Source: Bacteroidota bacterium
GTDB lineage: Bacteria; Bacteroidota; Ignavibacteria; Kapaibacteriales; NICIL-2
Length of the DNA stretch: 64,000 nt
Assembly: GCA_019695345.1 (NCBI GenBank)
Contig: JAIBAE010000006.1
Span: forward strand, 1-64,000
Reading direction: 5' to 3'
Position numbers and translations under genes: made by a program. The notes under the pieces are model-generated. The model saw nothing but the letters and a program-made list of their open reading frames with translations, was not told where the DNA came from and did no database searches. This document shows positions 7,874-17,079 of the stretch, one piece after another (the first letter of the stretch is position 1; each line of letters opens with the position of its first letter).

Positions 7874-8986
7874 TATTTACATTCCAATAATCAATAATAC
7901 TTACTTCGGATACATTATCTATAACGATGGTTACCGTTGTTTCATTTGTATAAATCAATTACCTCCCACCCTCCAGCAAACCCCCACCCTCCAGCTAACC
8001 CCGACCCTCCAGCTTGTTCGCAGAAAACTGCGTTCATTCGCTTCCGATGTTCGCTTCGCTCACCTCCGGTGCGCTCAATCACTTGTTTAATGCTCACATA
8101 CACCCTCGCCAAGAGCAATCGCTTCGCTTAGTTGATGTGCTAATTTATACACTCGTTACATTCTTCATAACTTCTGCTCCGTTTAATAACACCAAGTTAC
8201 AACAAAGCTTCGCTCTTGCGTGTGCTTCTAACCTCCAGCTACTATCGTATGTAAAGTAGTATTCTGTACTCACATAGTCTCTTTTATCGTTACACGTTTT
8301 GAGTATCAGGACGTCAGCTCACCGAAAGGGGAGACCGAAAACACATCACGCCGTTGTATCGTAAAGAGATAAGGCGTTCGCCTCGTCGTGGTGCCTCGTT
8401 AGGACTGTACTGCTTTCTAAATAGGCAAGCTCCTCGCTTCACTGTTATGTTTGTTATACTCGCACCACCATCGGGGCGGTGTGCTGTAATTCGTAGCTTC
8501 ATCACCGGTGGTGCTCGTGGCGCTCTTTTTCTCTACAGCCATCACACTCGTCCAAACCTTTCGCGCCCGTTTTTTGGGGGAGATGTGTTTTCTGTGCGCT
8601 CCAGCAACATCAAAACGTGGGAAACACTCCCAATCATTTTATCATGCTCGGCTCAAACCTCTATTGTATAAAACCCTACAGCCACTTCGTGCAGTGCGGG
8701 TGTATGCAAGTTTACTCAACTCCTGCGTTTATCCTCGTGCTACTCGTCGGAGCCAACAACCGTAGTCTTAATCTACGGAACTCCTCGCCCCCGCCTTTCA
8801 AATAACTTCTGCACTTGCCTCGCAATGTATAAACTGCTTGGTCCTGTTTCGCCAGTTTCAACATCTCCAGCACCGTAAAAGTATTATGCATATTAACACC
8901 CATTGTTCCAGTTATATACGTTTGTTTGGTTGGTGTTTGTTTTCCTATTTTTGATGTATAAGGTTCCCTTCATATTAAGGTAGTTT
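7874..8986. other. 1.1-kb region without genes; candidate structured RNA or decayed DNA
   Basis: No open frame here looks like protein. The segment is richer in G+C than its neighbours and full of short stems, for example GCAG-AAAA-CTGC near 8020-8033, GGG-AAACACT-CCC near 8619, and CCGTAG-TCTTAAT-CTACGG at 8760-8778. Read on the minus strand it is purine-rich with many GCGAAGCG- and GGAG-like loops, as in large structured RNAs. It begins with a three-unit G-rich tandem repeat and ends about 100 bp before hsdR. It could equally be the decayed remains of another element. The last 80 bp must hold the hsdR promoter. Confidence 0.45.
7965..8016 (-). repeat. three tandem 17-18-bp units, G-rich on the minus strand
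   Basis: The unit CCC(A/G)CCCTCCAGC(A/T) repeats three times. On the minus strand this gives GCTGGAGGGTGGGGGTT-like units with six runs of three or more G, enough for a G-quadruplex. A fourth CCTCCAGCT occurs near 8232. Confidence 0.7.
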
Positions 8987-11377
8987 ATGAAAGATCTCTC
9001 AGAAAGAGATATTTGTACTAAATACATTACTCCTGCACTCATTAATTCCGGTTGGAAACGTGATTATCATTTCCGTGAGGAAGTCACTTTTAATACGTTT
9101 ACCGATGGTAGAATTTATGTTCGCGGCAATCTTACCAAGCGTGGTGATAGGAAACGCGCCGATTATATTCTTTACTACAAACCAAATATCCCGGTAGCAA
9201 TCATCGAAGTAAAGGATAACAACCACTCAATAAATGCCGGTATGCAACAGGCATTAAATTATGCTCAGATTTTAGATATACCATCGGTGTTTAGTACCAA
9301 TGGCAATGGCTTTATATTTCACGATAGTACAGTTACTTCCGGTGCTATCGAAACAGAACTATCCTTACAAGACTTTCCTTCTCCCGAAGTACTTTGGGAA
9401 AAATATAAATTGTATAAAGGTATTTCTAATCCACAGGAAGAACATATTGCCAAACAAGATTATTACTTTGATGGAACTTCGCGTAAGCCAAGATATTACC
9501 AACAAATTGCGGTTAACAGAACGGTTGAAGCAATTGCAAAAGGACAGAACCGTATTCTGCTTGTTATGGCAACCGGAACCGGTAAAACATATACTGCGTT
9601 TCAGATTATTCACCGATTATGGAAATCAGGTGCTAAGAAACGTATTTTGTTTCTTGCAGATAGAACCTCGTTAATTGACCAAACTAAACGCGGCGACTTT
9701 AAGCACTTTAAAGATAAAATGACCGTTGTTAAACATCGGATGGTTGACAAAAGTTATGAAGTATATCTTGCATTATACCAAGGTCTGACAGGTAGCGAAG
9801 ATGAAAAAAACATCTACAAACAGTTCTCTCCGGATTTCTTTGATTTAATTGTTGTGGATGAGTGCCACAGAGGTAGTGCTCGCGATGATAGTGCTTGGCG
9901 GGAAATTCTCGAATACTTTGGTAATGCTACGCAAATCGGTCTAACTGCAACGCCAAAGGAATCGGAAGAAGTTAGCAACATCGAATATTTTCACGAACCA
10001 ATCTATACATACTCACTAAAACAGGGGATTGACGATGGATTCTTAGCCCCGTACAGAGTTATACGGGTTGGATTAAATGTTGATTTGGAGGGCTGGCGCC
10101 CTACCGAAGGGAAAACCGATAAGAAAGGTAACGTAGTTGAAGACCGGGTGTATAATAAAACCGACTACGATAGAAATCTTGTGATTGATGAAAGAACTGA
10201 TACTGTTGCTAAAAAAATAACCGAGTTCTTAAAAGGGTATGATAGATACGCCAAAACAATTGTGTTTTGTAATGATATCGACCACGCCGAACGCATGAGA
10301 ATGGCACTAATAAATCACAATGCAGATATCGCCTCTCAGCACCCCAAATATGTTATGCAGATTACGGGCGATAACGAAGAAGGTAAAAGAGAACTCGATA
10401 ACTTTATCAATCCCGAAGAAAAGTTTCCCGTGATTGCAACCACGTCCGAGCTTATGACAACAGGTGTTGATGCGCAAACGTGCAAAGTGATTGTGTTAGA
10501 TAGCAACATCAAGTCCATGACCAAGTTTAAACAGATAATTGGCAGAGGTACTCGTATTAACGAAGAGTTTGGTAAACTCTATTTTACTATTATCGATTTC
10601 CGTAACGCTACCGATTTGTTTGCCGATTCCGATTTTGATGGCGACCCAATCCGTGTCAAGCCACTAACCGAGAATGATTCTCTCGAAACAATTATAACCG
10701 ACGAAGAAAACGACGACACTCCTATCGTTGATGCCGAAACAGGGAAAATTCTTATCAGTATAGATCCGCCAACCGCCACAGGCGGTACTCAAATTGGCGG
10801 AGGCGGAAACCGTGAGAAAGTATATGTTAACGGAGTTGATGTTTCTGTACTGGTTTCCAGAGAGATGTTGTTCGATTACAATGGTAAACCTATCACTACA
10901 AGTCTCAAAGATTACACACGTAACATCATTACACAAGATTACGCATCCTTAGATGCTTTTCTAAACTATTGGAATTCATCAACCCGTAAGCAGGCAATTA
11001 TAGATGAACTCGAAGCCAAGGGAATTCCGGTCGATTCGCTTATTCAGGCGGTAGATAAAGACGTGGACCTGTTTGATATTATATGTCATGTTGCGTTCGA
11101 TCAACCTCCCCTTACACGCCGCGAACGGGTTAACAATGTACGTAAACGGAACTACTTTACAACCTATGGCGAACAAGCACGCCAGGTGATTGATGCCCTA
11201 TTAGATAAGTATGCCGATGAAGGTATTACCAATCTCGAATCAATCGAAGTGCTAAAGGTTAATCCATTTAGTGATATGGGTTCCGCTATGGAAATCATTT
11301 CGTTGTTTGGCGGAAAAGATAAGTATCTCGAAGTTGTTCAGCAGGTAGAAGATAGTATTTATAAACAAGTTGTATAA
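8987..11377 (+). CDS. hsdR: type I restriction enzyme, motor/endonuclease subunit R
   Basis: The 796-aa subunit translocates DNA with ATP and cuts it when the site is unmethylated. The PD-(D/E)xK nuclease is at the N-terminus (D59 in RADYILYY, E74-V-K76). Superfamily 2 helicase motifs follow: Walker A ATGTGKT at 195-201, DECH at 291-294, TATP at 320-323, and motif VI QIIGRGTRI near residue 510. The C-terminal third has the EcoEI-type R_C helical region (DLFDIICHVAFDQPPLTRRERV). Length is normal for the EcoEI (type IB-like) group. It is followed by hsdM after 6 bp, so restriction and modification subunits are co-transcribed. All catalytic residues are present, so I expect it to be active. Confidence 0.95.
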   Translation: MKDLSERDICTKYITPALINSGWKRDYHFREEVTFNTFTDGRIYVRGNLTKRGDRKRADYILYYKPNIPVAIIEVKDNNHSINAGMQQALNYAQILDIPSVFSTNGNGFIFHDSTVTSGAIETELSLQDFPSPEVLWEKYKLYKGISNPQEEHIAKQDYYFDGTSRKPRYYQQIAVNRTVEAIAKGQNRILLVMATGTGKTYTAFQIIHRLWKSGAKKRILFLADRTSLIDQTKRGDFKHFKDKMTVVKHRMVDKSYEVYLALYQGLTGSEDEKNIYKQFSPDFFDLIVVDECHRGSARDDSAWREILEYFGNATQIGLTATPKESEEVSNIEYFHEPIYTYSLKQGIDDGFLAPYRVIRVGLNVDLEGWRPTEGKTDKKGNVVEDRVYNKTDYDRNLVIDERTDTVAKKITEFLKGYDRYAKTIVFCNDIDHAERMRMALINHNADIASQHPKYVMQITGDNEEGKRELDNFINPEEKFPVIATTSELMTTGVDAQTCKVIVLDSNIKSMTKFKQIIGRGTRINEEFGKLYFTIIDFRNATDLFADSDFDGDPIRVKPLTENDSLETIITDEENDDTPIVDAETGKILISIDPPTATGGTQIGGGGNREKVYVNGVDVSVLVSREMLFDYNGKPITTSLKDYTRNIITQDYASLDAFLNYWNSSTRKQAIIDELEAKGIPVDSLIQAVDKDVDLFDIICHVAFDQPPLTRRERVNNVRKRNYFTTYGEQARQVIDALLDKYADEGITNLESIEVLKVNPFSDMGSAMEIISLFGGKDKYLEVVQQVEDSIYKQVV

Positions 11378-11383
11378 AAGGTT

Positions 11384-12829
11384 ATGGGTATGAGTAATAT
11401 TTCCGGGATATTAAAAAGTATCAGAGATATAATGTGGCAGGACACCGGCTTAAATGGCGATGCACAACGCTTAGAGCAGTTGGGCTGGATGTTATTCCTA
11501 AAGATATTTTCCGATAAAGACCTCGAAATGGAAATGATGGATAGTTCCTATGTTTCGCCTATTCCTAAGGAGTTTCATTGGACTAAAGAAAAAGGTAATT
11601 GGGCAGGCGACGACGAAGGTATTACAGGCGATGCATTATTAGAATTTGTGGACCGTAAGTTGTTTCCTGCTTTGCGTAATATAGATGTTAGTACCGGTAA
11701 CCGCCGCGCCCTTATTGTGCGCGAAGTGTTCGAAGGCAACAACAACTACATGAAAAGTGGTATTAACCTTCGTAAAGTGCTTAATAAACTAAACGAACTC
11801 AATTTCAATGTTGCTAAAGAACGCCACGCATTTGGCGAACTCTACGAAACAATGTTAAAGGAATTACAAAGTGCCGGCAAAAGTGGCGAGTTCTATACAC
11901 CACGTGCCATTACTTCCTTTATTACACAAATGGTTAATCCGCAACACAATCAAAAAATACTCGACCCCGCTTGTGGTACCGGTGGTTTTTTAACGTGTGC
12001 TATAGACCACCTTAGCAAATCAACTAAAAGTGTAGAGCTACGTAAAACCATGCAGGAAAACATCATTGGTTGGGAATATAAACCACTTCCGTATTTGCTT
12101 GCTACTACTAATCTCATACTACACGATATCGAAGTTCCAAACATTTCCTTTGGCGATGCCTTGGGGCAACCATTAACACACTATACCGAAAAAGACCGTG
12201 TAGATGTTATTATTGCCAACCCGCCATTTGGCGGTATCGTAGCCAATAACAACGAAAACAATTTCCCGCAAACGTTCCGCACCAAAGAAAGTGCCGACTT
12301 GTTTCTGATACTCATCATTCATTTATTAAAGCAACAAGGTAAAGCTGGTATAGTATTGCCCGATGGCAGTTTAACCGGCGAAGGTGTTAAACAACGTGTG
12401 CGCGAACGGTTGTTAACCGAGTGTAATCTGCACACTATTATTCGTTTACCAAACTCTGTTTTTCAGCCCTATGCAACAGTGGCTACCAACTTGTTGTTTT
12501 TTGATAAAGGAACGCCAACTACCAATGTGTGGTACTACGAACACAAAATGCCACAAGGGCAAAAAGCATATAGTAAAACAAAGCCAATACGTGTGGAAGA
12601 ATTCGAGCCAATACGCCAATGGTGGAACAACCGCACCGAAAGCGATGTTTGCTGGAACGTATCAATTGATACAATCAAAGAACGCAACTACGATTTAGAC
12701 ATTAAAAACCCTGTTAAACAGGAAGAACAACATACATATACAAGTGCAGAACTTATGCAACAATTAGAACAAAGCTTTGCTACATCTAATACATTGCTAC
12801 AACAATTAAAACAAGTTATTAATAATTAA
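11384..12829 (+). CDS. hsdM: type I restriction-modification, N6-adenine methyltransferase subunit
   Basis: The 481-aa subunit methylates adenine in the recognition site and forms the M2S methylase. An N-terminal helical HsdM_N domain (about 1-140, including RLEQLGWMLFLKIF) precedes the methylase domain, with the SAM motif I DPACGTGGF at 194-202 and catalytic motif IV NPPF at 279-282. It starts at ATG 11384, 6 bp after hsdR; the in-frame ATG 11390 is an alternative. The stop is followed after a single base by a dispersed repeat that splits hsdM from hsdS, so coupling with hsdS is looser than the usual overlapping arrangement. Confidence 0.95.
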   Translation: MGMSNISGILKSIRDIMWQDTGLNGDAQRLEQLGWMLFLKIFSDKDLEMEMMDSSYVSPIPKEFHWTKEKGNWAGDDEGITGDALLEFVDRKLFPALRNIDVSTGNRRALIVREVFEGNNNYMKSGINLRKVLNKLNELNFNVAKERHAFGELYETMLKELQSAGKSGEFYTPRAITSFITQMVNPQHNQKILDPACGTGGFLTCAIDHLSKSTKSVELRKTMQENIIGWEYKPLPYLLATTNLILHDIEVPNISFGDALGQPLTHYTEKDRVDVIIANPPFGGIVANNNENNFPQTFRTKESADLFLILIIHLLKQQGKAGIVLPDGSLTGEGVKQRVRERLLTECNLHTIIRLPNSVFQPYATVATNLLFFDKGTPTTNVWYYEHKMPQGQKAYSKTKPIRVEEFEPIRQWWNNRTESDVCWNVSIDTIKERNYDLDIKNPVKQEEQHTYTSAELMQQLEQSFATSNTLLQQLKQVINN

Positions 12830-12830
12830 A

Positions 12831-12899
12831 TTTTTTGCTATCGCAAGACCGCACCGAACCTTTATTGAGTTAATACATTTTTATTGCGGGACAGATTCT
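12831..12899 (-). repeat. type I dispersed repeat, copy 4, inside the island
   Basis: TTTTTTGCTATCGC begins one base behind the hsdM stop, followed by AGACCGCACCGAACC and, at the far end, GCGGGACAGATTC. It lies between hsdM and hsdS and shows that the repeat family also occurs inside mobile DNA. Confidence 0.88.
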
Positions 12900-12910
12900 C
12901 ATTATATAAT

Positions 12911-14251
12911 ATGCAGATTAAAAAGTTTCTAAAAAGAATCAAAATACCAATTGACATTCAGGATAATGTGGATTATAAACGTATAACAATACGAATAAAC
13001 CATCAAGGAATTTCACTAAGAGACATAGTAAAAGGGGTAGTAATTGGTACCAAGAAACAGTTTAAGGTAAGTTCAGGTCTTTTTTTACTATCAAAGATAG
13101 ATGCTAGATATGGTGCTTTTGGTATCATACCTGCAGAAGCGAATGATGCTATTATTACAGGTAATTTCTGGGCTTATGAAGTTGATACTAACATTATTGA
13201 TATAGAGTGGTTTAATCAATACACTAATTCTAAGTACTTCTATCAAATATGTGAGGATGCTAGTTCAGGTATTACACATAGGAAGTATCTTGATGAAAAA
13301 TCTTTTTTAGATCACGACATAGTTTTGCCTTCACTAGAAAAGCAGAAAAAACAAATCAATGACATTAAAGTATTCAAAACAAAAATAAATAGCGTTAACA
13401 CCGAACTCAACCATCAACTTGAACTTGTAAAAAAGCTACGGCAATCATTATTGCAAGATGCAGTACAAGGGAAGTTATTACCGCCACAAACAACCAATGG
13501 CGGAAAGGTAGAACACGCTGCCGATTTACTCCAACAAATCAAAGCCGAAAAAGAAAAACTCATAGCCGAGAAAAAAATCAAAAAAGAAAAACCACTACCA
13601 CCCATCAAACCCGAAGAAATCCCTTTCGAAATCCCTTCCAATTGGGTCTGGTGCAGGCTGGGGGAAATTACACTACATTCACAGGCTGGTAAGAGTTTTA
13701 AGGCTAGCGAATTGCCTGCTAATCTTGGGCAATTAGGAGTAATTAAAACTAGTGCAATTACTACTGGTATTTTTTTAGAAAATGAAAACAAGTCTTTACC
13801 TAATAATGTTGACGATTATAGTACTATAAAAATTTCCAAAGGTGATTTAATATTCTGTAGAGCTAGCGGTTCAAAAGGTTTGGCTGGTAAATCTTGTATT
13901 GTAACAAATCTGATCAATTCAAACCTGATTTTGAGTGATAAATCAATCAGGTATTTGTTTCCTTCAAACATAAATAAAACATTTGTTCACATTGTGAATA
14001 TATCAACTTATGGTGAAAGTTATTATCATAGGCTTGGTACTAAAAAAAGTACTTCGATGAATAATATTACCCGTGAACAATTTGATATGTTGCCAATCCC
14101 TTTGCCACCTTATTCTTTCCAAAACGCAACAGTTAATAACCTAGATAAGCTTCTGAAGTATTGTGATAACATTGAAACAAGCATCAAAGCAAGTCAGCAA
14201 CTAAATCAACAACTCACACAACAAGTATTATCAGAATTATTACAACCGTAA
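12911..14251 (+). CDS. hsdS: type I restriction-modification, DNA specificity subunit S
   Basis: The 446-aa subunit recognises the bipartite DNA target. Two target-recognition domains are seen: TRD1 about 1-160 (ending LPSLEKQKKQI) and TRD2 about 240-420 (from IPFEIPSNWVWCRLGE to LPPYSFQNATV). They are separated by the conserved central helix (LNHQLELVKKLRQSLLQDAV) and closed by a matching C-terminal helix (LNQQLTQQVLSELLQP). The start is ATG 12911; the upstream TTG 12884 lies inside the repeat. TRD1 lacks the usual W-x-x-x-x-L opening, so its N-terminus may have been trimmed or exchanged. The two TRDs are more AT-rich than the linkers, as expected from domain swapping. Confidence 0.9.
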   Translation: MQIKKFLKRIKIPIDIQDNVDYKRITIRINHQGISLRDIVKGVVIGTKKQFKVSSGLFLLSKIDARYGAFGIIPAEANDAIITGNFWAYEVDTNIIDIEWFNQYTNSKYFYQICEDASSGITHRKYLDEKSFLDHDIVLPSLEKQKKQINDIKVFKTKINSVNTELNHQLELVKKLRQSLLQDAVQGKLLPPQTTNGGKVEHAADLLQQIKAEKEKLIAEKKIKKEKPLPPIKPEEIPFEIPSNWVWCRLGEITLHSQAGKSFKASELPANLGQLGVIKTSAITTGIFLENENKSLPNNVDDYSTIKISKGDLIFCRASGSKGLAGKSCIVTNLINSNLILSDKSIRYLFPSNINKTFVHIVNISTYGESYYHRLGTKKSTSMNNITREQFDMLPIPLPPYSFQNATVNNLDKLLKYCDNIETSIKASQQLNQQLTQQVLSELLQP

Positions 14252-14276
14252 TTATCCCTAACAATTTGGAGTTATT

Positions 14277-14984
14277 ATGAGTAAAGAAATTACATCATTG
14301 AAAAGGTATGAATATTCTATTGATAACCTATTCAACATATGTAAATCAAATAAACTAACTTTCAAAGACTACAAACATTGGCAAGACAAAAACGATACTA
14401 TTCTCATAGATAACTATAAACAAAAGTCTGGAAATAAATTCTTAAGGTTCCTTTGTTTGAATCAAGGTGCTGAAACTATTCACCACTGGAATACCTTTGC
14501 AAATAAAGGTTTGGGATGTTGTATCGAGTATGATAAAAACTTATTGTTAAATTCAATTGTACATTCTTTAAAAGGAAAAAAAAGTAGGAAAGGTTTTATT
14601 CTATATAAAGAGATAACGTATCTAAAGTATAATAATATAGATAATTTTTACAAGCAAGACCGTAAGTACATAAGCAATACTATTTTGGATGACATCTTGT
14701 TTACAAAACGATATCCATATTCTATTGAGAATGAGTACAGGTATGTGTATATATCGAAGAATAAAGAAAGTGAAATAAATGTACTGTTTGAGCCAAAAAT
14801 GATAAAGCGTATAAACATTGGGGGGGCAGTCTCTACTGATATTTTTGAATGTATAAAAGAAAAGATTAAAACACTTAACGGTTATGAGAATGTAAAAATT
14901 ACCCACTCTAAAATATATGAATATAAAAGCTGGATTGATAAAATAGTTGCTAACAGTAAGAGATTACATCAAAATGGTAATTAA
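14277..14984 (+). CDS. DUF2971-like protein
   Basis: A 235-aa soluble protein that matches the DUF2971 pattern: a central LCLNQGAETIHHWNTFANKG followed by LGCCIEYDK (the family's F-S-x-x-W-x-x-Y-x-x-x-x-x-G-x-x-I-x-F/Y stretch), and a later RYPYSIENEYRYVYISK with a closing FEPKMIKRINIGG strand. The biochemical role of DUF2971 is not established. Members are often found in mobile or defence regions. It starts 25 bp after hsdS and its end overlaps the next gene by 11 bp, so it belongs to the restriction-modification transcript. Lysine- and asparagine-rich AT-biased codons suggest recent transfer. Confidence 0.7.
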   Translation: MSKEITSLKRYEYSIDNLFNICKSNKLTFKDYKHWQDKNDTILIDNYKQKSGNKFLRFLCLNQGAETIHHWNTFANKGLGCCIEYDKNLLLNSIVHSLKGKKSRKGFILYKEITYLKYNNIDNFYKQDRKYISNTILDDILFTKRYPYSIENEYRYVYISKNKESEINVLFEPKMIKRINIGGAVSTDIFECIKEKIKTLNGYENVKITHSKIYEYKSWIDKIVANSKRLHQNGN

Positions 14985-15639
14985 CACTTATCACGAATAT
15001 ATTCTTGAAGGCATGAGTGCCTTAGTCCTTGGCTTACATTTGCACAAACAAGCACTACAAGATAGTCCCGATTTTCCAACTATGTCAGGCAGGTATGCTT
15101 TAACCAATTGCCGTTATACGTTCTTAATGATAAATAATGCACTCGAATCAGCCGCTAACGCCTTAATTGGGTCATTGAAAATTGATAAGGATGTTTATAA
15201 TGAGTTTGAGAAAATATCAACCCTGAAAAAGTTTCATGTGTTTACTAACCTGCAAGGAAAGTCATTAGATACAGGGGATGTGCGCTACTCAAACATGAAA
15301 GAACTAATCAAATGTAGGAATGAGTTTGTACATCCAAAACCCAAGCATGCTATACACATTGTAGAAAGTAACCCAGGCGAGAGTTATCTAAAAGTTTCAT
15401 CTACTAACTCAGGTCGTTACCCTTTATACTTCGATGCACTTACACCGGAACACGTTATTACTGCATTACAAGACACACTATCATTTATAGCATGGATAGT
15501 TTTTGATATATGTAAATTCAATATTCAAGAAGGTGCTCTGTTGATTGGATCTGGTTCGTTAGAAAATAATGATGATATTGTTAGAATAGAGTACGAACGA
15601 AACATAACATTAGATAAGCGTTCCTTTGGAATTGAATAA
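14974..15639 (+). CDS. HEPN-like helical protein (candidate RNase or toxin)
   Basis: The 221-aa product begins at ATG 14974 inside the 3' end of the previous gene. It is mainly helical, with no membrane segment. A helix LMINNALESAANALIGSL near 51-68 and a later KELIKCRNEFVHPKPKH near 109-125 give the HEPN arrangement, including the motif R115-N-E-F-V-H120 that fits R-x4-6-H of HEPN ribonucleases. HEPN proteins are frequent nucleases in anti-phage and toxin systems; here that role is an inference. The gene is coupled to the DUF2971-like gene upstream and lies 13 bp before an unknown gene. It has no obvious MNT nucleotidyltransferase partner. Confidence 0.65.
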   Translation: MVINTYHEYILEGMSALVLGLHLHKQALQDSPDFPTMSGRYALTNCRYTFLMINNALESAANALIGSLKIDKDVYNEFEKISTLKKFHVFTNLQGKSLDTGDVRYSNMKELIKCRNEFVHPKPKHAIHIVESNPGESYLKVSSTNSGRYPLYFDALTPEHVITALQDTLSFIAWIVFDICKFNIQEGALLIGSGSLENNDDIVRIEYERNITLDKRSFGIE

Positions 15640-15652
15640 CTATTACACAACA

Positions 15653-16933
15653 ATGACTAATATGAATCACAATTTCTCTTATCCTATAACAACCGAAGAT
15701 GTTCAATCGGAGTTACGATTTAAGAACGCCCGAATGGTCTTAAACAGTAACAAATACCAGTGTATTATTAATCCCGATAATCATGAGATTGTAGGAGTAA
15801 GAAAATCTGAATATCACGATCATCCGGAACAACATAATTATCATAACCCAACCGGCGTACTAACAAACACAGAAGGTCTTACTGTTCTTAAAAAGTTATA
15901 CAAAGAACTATTTGGCGATGATGGAGTTGAGATACTATGTTATCCGGATAAGGAACCAGATAACTGGTGTTTGGCATTAGTAGGCAACCCCGCAGTTGAT
16001 TTTAATGTTTGGTTGTGGAGGTATTTGCAATCGTTTAAACACCCCTTTACGTATGATGATCCGGATGAAGAAAACTATAAGCCAAAAAGTTCAGCAAAGA
16101 ACAATGAATCAACGTTTTCGGAATCGTTTATTCATGAACTACGTATGGTTATTCAGGCAAGAAGCGCCTTAAATAACTCACTTATCTTTAGTGATGTTCA
16201 GGATACCGAACACCGGACTGCACTATCGGATTACACCATTGTATTAGCAATGCAAAATGGATACGATATGGATGATAAAATGAGGTTCCATTTGTTAGTA
16301 CGTAAGAAAGCTGTTCAGCGTGCTTTTACGTTTTCACAGCATACCGATATTAACAACGAAGAATTTTTAACTCTGGATTCTTTTACAGTTGTAGTAAAGA
16401 GAAACAGTGCATTTTACAAAAACCCTATTGGTAAAAATACTAATGCAATTTGGGAACTGATAACAGAAAGTAGTAACAATATCATCAGTTCATTTAATGG
16501 TGCATTGGTAACATTTGCAAAAATGATGATAGGATTTGATATAATTGTTGAACAGAGAGAATCACTTATAGCATTAACCTTGGATATCCATAACATCAAC
16601 AGAAATATATCAAGGTTGGCAAATGATTTGAGCCATGCACACGATGTAAGAAAGTTTATTCTACGAACAGATGAGTACTTCAGGCGATTCAAAGTACATT
16701 ATTTATCTCACCTTGTTTCGCAACTGTTCCAATCGGTTTCGTATGAAATAAACATCACTAATGTGTTTAGAGATAAGATTAACGAAATGCTTACAAACAA
16801 GAGAGCATACAAAACATTACATACATTTTTATATGATATGGTTTCGAAGAAGTATAAGAACTACGAAGTACATCGTGCTGAACAAATTGCATCCTACTAC
16901 GACACGTGTGCTGTGTTACAAATTAAACCATAG
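15653..16933 (+). CDS. unknown island protein, last gene of the restriction-modification operon (426 aa)
   Basis: I do not recognise this protein of about 426 residues. ATG 15653 is preferred over the TTG at 15626. There is no signal peptide or convincing membrane helix. The N-terminal half is rich in H, N and D (SEYHDHPEQHNYHNPTG). The middle is strand-rich (MRFHLLVRKKAVQRAFTF; DSFTVVVKR). The C-terminal 180 residues are helical with coiled-coil character (LDIHNINRNISRLANDLSHA). It follows the HEPN-like gene by 13 bp and closes the operon. With the DUF2971-like and HEPN-like proteins it could form a three-gene accessory defence unit, or be a structural or regulatory protein of the element. 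Confidence 0.75.
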   Translation: MTNMNHNFSYPITTEDVQSELRFKNARMVLNSNKYQCIINPDNHEIVGVRKSEYHDHPEQHNYHNPTGVLTNTEGLTVLKKLYKELFGDDGVEILCYPDKEPDNWCLALVGNPAVDFNVWLWRYLQSFKHPFTYDDPDEENYKPKSSAKNNESTFSESFIHELRMVIQARSALNNSLIFSDVQDTEHRTALSDYTIVLAMQNGYDMDDKMRFHLLVRKKAVQRAFTFSQHTDINNEEFLTLDSFTVVVKRNSAFYKNPIGKNTNAIWELITESSNNIISSFNGALVTFAKMMIGFDIIVEQRESLIALTLDIHNINRNISRLANDLSHAHDVRKFILRTDEYFRRFKVHYLSHLVSQLFQSVSYEINITNVFRDKINEMLTNKRAYKTLHTFLYDMVSKKYKNYEVHRAEQIASYYDTCAVLQIKP

Positions 16934-16937
16934 CAAA

Positions 16938-17004
16938 GGTTCTTTCCGGCATACAGTGGTTAGTACCTGTGTGCCATACATTGCCGTCACGCGTTAGCAA
17001 AAAA
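16938..17004 (+). repeat. type I dispersed repeat, copy 5, inside the island
   Basis: GGTTCTTTCCGGC begins 4 bp behind the stop of the unknown gene; right end TTGCCGTCACGCGTTAGC and an A-tract. Directly after it, ATGGCAA at about 17003 and TTGCCAT near 17027 form a hairpin that may end transcription of the operon. Confidence 0.85.
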
Positions 17005-17079
17005 TGGCAACAACAATTTAATGTTATTGCCATCTGTAATTAGGTAGTAAAACTGATTCAACAATACGAGAGTAGCCAG

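Noticed and set aside
8014-8903. Several open frames of 60-105 codons on both strands of the non-coding segment
   Set aside because: They overlap each other on both strands, translate to proline-, arginine- and cysteine-rich sequence without a family pattern, and follow the local G+C shift, as expected of chance frames.
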